Assembly: GCA_030437565.1 (NCBI GenBank)
Contig: CP129291.1
Span: 682,001-746,000, forward strand
DNA from: Terrilactibacillus sp. S3-3
GTDB lineage: Bacteria > Bacillota > Bacilli > Bacillales > Sporolactobacillaceae
Length of the DNA: 64,000 nt
Direction of reading: 5' to 3'
Of the stretch, positions 59,692-64,000 are shown piece by piece. Below the pieces are notes generated by a model. The model searched no databases. It saw only the letters and a program-made list of their open reading frames with translations, and was not told where the DNA came from. Each line of letters starts with the position of its first letter. Within the stretch, counting starts at the first letter, position 1. A program made the position numbers and the translations under genes.

Positions 59692-60540
59692 TCATTTATA
59701 AAATTCTTGCTCATAAATGGATCTAACTTTTGCTAAAATGCCGCTCTTATGCTCTGTGAATTTTAATGGCGCACTTTTTCCCTTGACAAAGAAATGCCCC
59801 GACGGTTTTTGGTCCCTGTTCATGGCTATTTCATATAGCCGAGTTGCACCTTTGCTTGGATGGGGGAAAAATAATTTAATGATCGGTTTTAGATAAAAGG
59901 GTATTCCCGATTTTTTTTCCTTTCTCATCGTATTGTTTCCGCCAGGATCAACACTATATAATTTTATTCCCATACTTTTGATTTCCTCTTGTGACGCAAG
60001 CTCTTGGGTCCATAGAGACAAGGCCAGCTTGGAGGCTGCATATGGTCCAAGCAGCTTTTTGAAGACAGGCGGATGTGCTAAAGACTCAGGATTAAATTGT
60101 CTGAGTGCTAAGAGGGCAGCAGAGGATGTGTTGATAACCGTTTTGTATGTCCCTTTAAGTAATGTGGGCCGTAACTCCATGAAGATTATATACGGCACAA
60201 TTGTTTGAAGCTCGTAATGCATTTCCCGATTTTGTTTGGAAAATTTTAATTCTGGGAAACTTCCGCCAGCATTATTAAATAGAATATCCACTCTTTCTTC
60301 TTTCGCTTTGATGTCATTCAGAGTCTTCTTCAGACTGGAAAAATCGACGAGGTCCGCTCTGTACTCACGAAGCTGCTTCCTCTCAAGGTTTTCCTTTATA
60401 AGCGGAGCATCTTTTGGAAAGTTTGAACGAATTAACGCAATAACCTGCCATCCTTCAGTTAACATTTTGCGGGTTAGTTCAAGGCCAATACCATGGCTTG
60501 CACCCGTAATAAGCGCGACCTCTTTTTTTGCGTTTTTCAA
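59692..60540 (-). CDS. SDR-family oxidoreductase
   Basis: The TTG at 60540 (KNAKKEVALITGASHGIGLE) lies eight bases after GGAGG; an upstream in-frame codon at 60558 overlaps that site and is rejected. The Rossmann motif TGASHGIG, the NNAG motif (ILFNNAGGSFPEL), the catalytic serine region VINTSSAALLA and the YAASK tetrad motif are intact. About 282 residues. It uses NAD(P)H on an unknown carbonyl or alcohol, perhaps a lipid given the adjacent acyl ligase. It is transcribed from the MerR-type promoter at 60583-60613. Intact. Confidence 0.88.
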   Translation of the reverse strand: MKNAKKEVALITGASHGIGLELTRKMLTEGWQVIALIRSNFPKDAPLIKENLERKQLREYRADLVDFSSLKKTLNDIKAKEERVDILFNNAGGSFPELKFSKQNREMHYELQTIVPYIIFMELRPTLLKGTYKTVINTSSAALLALRQFNPESLAHPPVFKKLLGPYAASKLALSLWTQELASQEEIKSMGIKLYSVDPGGNNTMRKEKKSGIPFYLKPIIKLFFPHPSKGATRLYEIAMNRDQKPSGHFFVKGKSAPLKFTEHKSGILAKVRSIYEQEFYK

Positions 60541-60582
60541 AATATCCGGCCTCCACAATTAAATTTGTTTATTATAAAATGA

Positions 60583-60613
60583 ATTGTAGAAGTTGGAGTC
60601 GGCTCCAAGTCAA
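60583..60613 (-). promoter_or_regulatory. MerR-type promoter with 19-bp spacer for the SDR gene
   Basis: On the minus strand TTGACT (60613-60608) and TACAAT (60588-60583) are separated by exactly 19 bases. The dyad TTGGAG-CCGA-CTCCAA (60593-60608) falls between them. Overlong spacers with a central dyad are the hallmark of MerR-activated promoters, and a MerR gene is divergent at 60675. Confidence 0.75.
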
Positions 60614-60674
60614 GAGCAAAAGACATAAAAAAATGGTCGGTTTTCATAATAATCGGCATGTATAAATTCGGAGT

Positions 60675-61133
60675 GTGGAGATGATCAACTTGAGTCAACC
60701 CAAATCATTTTCGATTAAAGAAGCTTCAGCGACAACTGGTTTAACAGAAGACACCATTCGTTATTATGAAAAAATCGGCTTACTGCCTGCCGCGATGAGG
60801 AAAGACAACGGACATCGAATGTATCATTCTGATGATATTGATCGAATGAAACTTATTTTTTGCATGAAGAAAACAGATATGTCTTTAAACGAAATGAAAC
60901 CATTTCTTAAATTGACCAATGGGGGGAATTTAAAACATTATCCAGAATTGTATGAGAAGATCCAGTCCCATAAGGAAAATATTAAAAACCAAATTCAGTA
61001 TTTAAAAAGGATTATTGATTTCATTGATTCAAACTTGGAAAGAACCTTTGACACCGATCAGAAAAATTGCACTAATAACGATTTAAACATCTCCAGAAAA
61101 GTTAAAAAAAAAACTACAGAAATGAAAAGCTAG
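60675..61133 (+). CDS. MerR-family transcriptional regulator
   Basis: The reading frame starts at GTG 60675 or ATG 60681, or, with better spacing from GTGGAG, at TTG 60690 (SQPKSFSIKEASATTGLTED). The N-terminal winged helix (SIKEASATTGLTEDTIRYYE, KIGLLPAAMRKDNGHRMYHS) is canonical MerR, followed by a dimerisation coiled coil (HKENIKNQIQYLKRIIDFID). About 148-153 residues with no obvious metal cysteines; the effector is unknown. Divergent from the SDR gene and most likely acting on the 19-bp-spacer promoter between them. The fit to TIGR-style MerR regulators of aldehyde or stress SDR genes is inference. Confidence 0.88.
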   Translation: MEMINLSQPKSFSIKEASATTGLTEDTIRYYEKIGLLPAAMRKDNGHRMYHSDDIDRMKLIFCMKKTDMSLNEMKPFLKLTNGGNLKHYPELYEKIQSHKENIKNQIQYLKRIIDFIDSNLERTFDTDQKNCTNNDLNISRKVKKKTTEMKS

Positions 61134-61333
61134 CGCCTGACGACAGGAAACTGCATAAATCATGCATATTGTCTATGTAAGGATGGCACTAAGAAAACAC
61201 TTATTTTATAGAGGGAGGAGATGCACTCCTTTTTTGAGAACAGATTTAACAGGAACAATGCATTCAAAAAGCACCGGCGTTTGAGTGTGTCAGCCAATTT
61301 ATCCGGCGAGATTTGCTTTGATGTGCCTAAGTT

Positions 61334-61898
61334 TTACTTTGATCTTATTTCTGTCCATAATGCAATAATAAGCGCGCCGATCAATCCAGCTATCAGATCG
61401 GTCATCGTATCTGTATTGTTTTCCTGCATAAGCGTACCAAATAACTGGTCGCAGCTAAATTCATAGACTTCCCATAAAACACCGCACAGCGCAGAAAAGG
61501 ATAAAATAAAGAGAAAGAGGAACCCTGGGGAAATCTGTCCGTTCGCCCTTTTTTCAACCATCCTTCTGTAAAGCGCGATCGCCACGAAGGCGACAATCGT
61601 CCCGCTTACACCGTGTAATAAAAGATCCCACCAGCTAATGCTGTACCAATTCAAAACCGACCCGACCCGAGGAACTGCGCGCCGAAAAAAAAAAAATAAG
61701 ATAAGCGACAACGAGCGGCAGATCAAACCTGAGGCGGGTCAGAACTGTCAGCAGGATAGGCACCGCTCCGCACAGAATACCGGCAAGCCCGAACGATGCA
61801 GATAACAGATCTCCGGTTGCGAAAGAGTAAACAGCTACAACGGCCATGAAGATTACGTAAACAGAGCTTAGTAAAACGATATATTGTCGATTTGTCAT
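61334..61898 (-). CDS. Integral membrane protein of unknown function, one frameshift
   Basis: The ATG at 61898 (MTNRQYIVLLSSVYVIFMAV) starts a protein of about 188 residues with roughly five or six membrane segments (FGLAGILCGAVPILLTVL, WWDLLLHGVSGTIVAFVAIA, GFLFLFILSFSALCGVLWEV, LIAGLIGALIIALW). An indel in the run of about 11 T or A near 61690 splits it. The HGVSG and EVYEFSCDQLFG elements resemble DUF2238/YjdF-like membrane proteins, but I am not certain. No partner genes are evident; 61134-61333 holds no gene I can support. Confidence 0.6.
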
Positions 61899-61995
61899 CG
61901 CTTAGACCCGCCTTTATTGATATTTTATTTATTTTGAAACGGGAAGTTATCTTGGTAATATTGTACGAAATCCGCAATTCAAAAAAAAAAATTAT

Positions 61996-63431
61996 GATTC
62001 TTGGTCACTTTCTGTGAAACATGACTATTTAAGGGCATGAAAAAAAACTCGTAAATTCTTGTCAATACTTTGGATAGCCAAACCCAAAGGAGGAATTTAC
62101 GAGTGAAAACGGAAATCCGTTTACCTTTAGGATTGCCTGAATTTGAGATTTTAAAACAGTCGATCCGAAATCAAAAGATCATTTTAGATGTTAGAACAAC
62201 AGCTTTACCCGTGCACTGCCCGTTGTGCGGTTTCTCGCATGTTAAAAGTCATGATCAGCGCCTGCGTAGAGTGCGTGACTTGGACGCCTTGGATAAGCCC
62301 CTATACTTGATGATTCATGTCAGACGCTACCGATGCCTGAACTGCGGCGAGGTGTTTCAGCGAGTCTCTTCCCTCTGTGCCGCACCACAAGCATCAGACC
62401 CATCGTCTGCGTGAGGCGATCTACTTGCGCTGCCAAGATACGACGATCAGCTCGATCAGCCGGCAAATGAGGATGAGTTATAAAACCGTGGAACGCATCT
62501 ACTACGATATCGCGGGCAAAAAGTTGTCCGACACACCGCCGTCAAGCGTCGTTGGCATCGATGAAATCGCAGTTCGCAAAGGCCATCGGTATGAAACGGT
62601 GATCACGGATATTCTCACGGGAAAAGTGCACCGGATGGGAGCCAACCGAGACACGGAGGCCGCTCGATCTCTGCTTGAAACACTGGATGCTAGGCCCGTT
62701 AAAACCTTTGTCATGGACATGTGGCAACCCTTTTATCACGCCGTGACTCAGCTTTTCCCTGATGTCTCCATCGTCATCGATAAGTATCATGTTGTCCAAA
62801 AAATCAACCATGCCTTGGATAGCGTCCGCAAAACGTGCCAGCCCTCCTTAAAAGGGGTAAAGAAAGGGCGGTTCTCTCTCTTGAAGCGGCGATTTAGATT
62901 GTCAGAAAAACAAATGAATCAACTGGAAGCTTTTCACGAAGCCTCGGACGAATTAGCCTATGCCTATTACTTGAAAGAATGGTTTTATGATCTCTATCAA
63001 CAGTCTTCTTATGAAGAGGCCAAAGCCTTTTTAGACACCTGGATAGCAGAGGCTGAAAAAAGCCCGTTTGCCTCTTTTCACGAGGTTGTCAAAACCTTAA
63101 AACATTGGCAAGCTCATATTTTGGAATACTTTCGGGCACCCTACACCAATGCGAGAACAGAAGCACGAACGAACCACAAAATCAAGAACCGAAAGCGCAT
63201 GGCTTATGGCTATCGAAATCTTGACCATTTTAGGATCAGAGTCCAGTTGGATTGTGCGGGCTCCGTCCCTTCCTCGCCTCAGGATAGATTAGCAGATAGC
63301 GCTTAAGCGTCAAGCCAAACCCGCTTGACCCTTGCGCGTTATCCGCTGCTAAGTGGTTAGGCGAAGAAGGGACTAGAATGGGCTGTCCATCGACAAAATT
63401 GTGCGAGTACCACAGAAAATGACGAAGAGCC
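61996..63431 (+). mobile_element. Complete ISL3-family insertion sequence with 8-bp target duplication
   Basis: The right end (reverse complement GGCTCTTCGTCATTTTCTGT) and the left end GATTCTTGGTCACTTTCTGT are imperfect inverted repeats, matching at about 20 of 25 positions. AAAATTAT is present directly outside both ends (61988-61995 and 63432-63439), the 8-bp duplication expected for ISL3. Length is 1436 bp with one transposase gene. Confidence 0.88.
62103..63306 (+). CDS. ISL3-family transposase, one frameshift
   Basis: The GTG at 62103 (KTEIRLPLGLPEFEILKQSI) follows CAAAGGAGGAATTTACGA. The N-terminal zinc finger (LPVHCPLCGFSHVKSHDQRL, RYRCLNCGEVFQ), a helix-turn-helix (TISSISRQMRMSYKTVERIY) and the DDE catalytic domain (VVGIDEIAVRKGHRYETVIT, FVMDMWQPFYHAV) are all recognisable. 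An indel near 62380 splits the frame. About 400 residues, normal for ISL3. It probably still encodes an active enzyme once the indel is corrected. Confidence 0.9.
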
Positions 63432-63731
63432 AAAATTATAACACAATAACTGTTTTGGTAAAGGCTGGTAAAGGGAGCTGATAAAAGTGCTAGGGAGCAG
63501 GGAAAAGAACACCTTGTATCCCAAGTGCCATGAAAAAGATATGCCCCGTTTCCATTTTCTTAATTCTCTATGGATTATTATATTCCAGCAATTATTGGGT
63601 GAGCAATACCAGAAGTTTCAAAAAGGTTAGCAATTTTAATCCCCAAATGTATACTATACTATATCTATAAGTAACCGGGAAGAAAGTTATGGGAACACAG
63701 TTTATCTTCGGCAAAATGGTATCGATAAAAA

Positions 63732-63854
63732 ATGGCATTCAAACTTGGTAATAGTTTTAATTATCAGGATGAAATATGTTTGGTACTTGATGTTGATATT
63801 GAAGGTATCATTGATCTGAAAAAACAAGAAAAATTGATGGAGGATACGAAGTGA
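63732..63854 (+). CDS. Small ORF before hsdM, unknown
   Basis: The ATG at 63732 opens 40 codons (MAFKLGNSFNYQDEICLVLD, VDIEGIIDLKKQEKLMED) ending TGA 63852-63854, which overlaps the hsdM GTG. The overlap suggests translational coupling, but there is no good ribosome site before the ATG, and it could be the tail of a truncated gene. 63440-63731 shows only AT-rich sequence with possible TATACT/TATATC promoter boxes near 63650. Confidence 0.4.
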   Translation: MAFKLGNSFNYQDEICLVLDVDIEGIIDLKKQEKLMEDTK

Positions 63855-64000
63855 TTACATCAGAAGAAATTAAACGTAGATTATGGGACGGGGCAAATGA
63901 ACTGCGTGGTTCAATGGATGCCAGTCGTTACAAAGATTATATGCTCGGATTGATGTTCTACAAGTTTTTGAGTGATAAGACTTTAGAAACATTCAAAGTA
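63851..64000 (+). CDS. hsdM: Type I restriction-modification methylase subunit HsdM, N-terminal part
   Basis: The GTG at 63851 (ITSEEIKRRLWDGANELRGS) follows GATGGAGGATACGAA. MDASRYKDYMLGLMFYKFLS is the highly conserved HsdM N-terminal domain. The window ends in frame after about 50 residues. It indicates a type I R-M locus to the right, so a third restriction system sits in this segment. Confidence 0.88.
   Translation, partial: MITSEEIKRRLWDGANELRGSMDASRYKDYMLGLMFYKFLSDKTLETFKV

Noticed and set aside
1104..63306. Genome-wide recoding or frameshift-tolerant translation as an explanation of the split genes
   Set aside because: Shifts go in both directions, affect unrelated genes and often sit at homopolymers; only the tail chaperone has a proper slippery site.
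1..64000. tRNA or rRNA genes
   Set aside because: No cloverleaf or rRNA-like segment was recognised on either strand.

Overview
This is a Bacillota (Bacillaceae-type) chromosome segment. The left edge carries the end of gatB, then dgkB (diacylglycerol/lipid kinase) and rlmCD (23S rRNA uracil methyltransferase), a gatCAB-dgkB-rlmCD neighbourhood known from Bacillus subtilis and relatives. Strong AGGAGG ribosome sites, TTG/GTG starts and sigma-A-like promoters fit this. The base sequence contains very many single-base indels, in housekeeping, phage and transposase genes alike and often at A or T runs, so most long genes appear split over two to five frames. I treat these as assembly or read errors and give whole-gene coordinates spanning the pieces.

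Layout: (1) 1-3682, host core genes. (2) 3888-12059, minus strand, one defence operon: an XRE regulator, a three-gene ABC-three-component (ABC-3C) set (zinc-finger/CTD protein, small middle component, DUF2326-type SMC-like ATPase), then type III restriction-modification mod and res. (3) 12328-46935, plus strand, a nearly complete siphovirus-type prophage: sigma-like regulator, DUF2800/DUF2815, family A DNA polymerase, antirepressor, VapE primase/helicase, VRR-NUC, SNF2 helicase, ArpU-like late regulator, HNH and TerS, then an accessory block, then TerL, portal, ClpP protease, HK97 capsid, connectors, tail chaperones with a likely -1 frameshift, tape measure, tail proteins, holin and amidase. 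The accessory block holds metK, a ParB-fused DNA methylase, and a cassette with an amidoligase, a gamma-glutamylcyclotransferase, DUF4314, DUF5049 and a protein sharing the amidoligase's C-terminal domain. (4) 47068-50909, a SHOCT-like small gene and three consecutive large-serine-recombinase-type genes, the middle one lacking the catalytic domain; these probably integrate and excise the element. (5) 51055-57172, a second defence-type island: HARE-HTH protein, small protein, GmrSD-like type IV restriction enzyme, ADP-ribosylglycohydrolase, DUF6508 protein and two unknown genes. (6) 57843-61898, lipid-type genes (AMP-dependent acyl ligase, SDR, divergent MerR regulator with a 19-bp-spacer promoter) and a membrane protein. 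(7) 61996-63431, a complete ISL3-family insertion sequence with 8-bp target duplication. (8) 63851-end, the start of a type I hsdM.

The most interesting points are the phage amidoligase/cyclotransferase cassette with a shared unnamed C-terminal domain and duplicated promoter-like element; a three-copy structured intergenic element with compensatory stem changes; a nested terminator-in-a-hairpin leader before the sigma-like gene; the fused ABC-3C/type III R-M operon; and a perfect 19-bp inverted repeat at the two ends of the 53-kb variable region.
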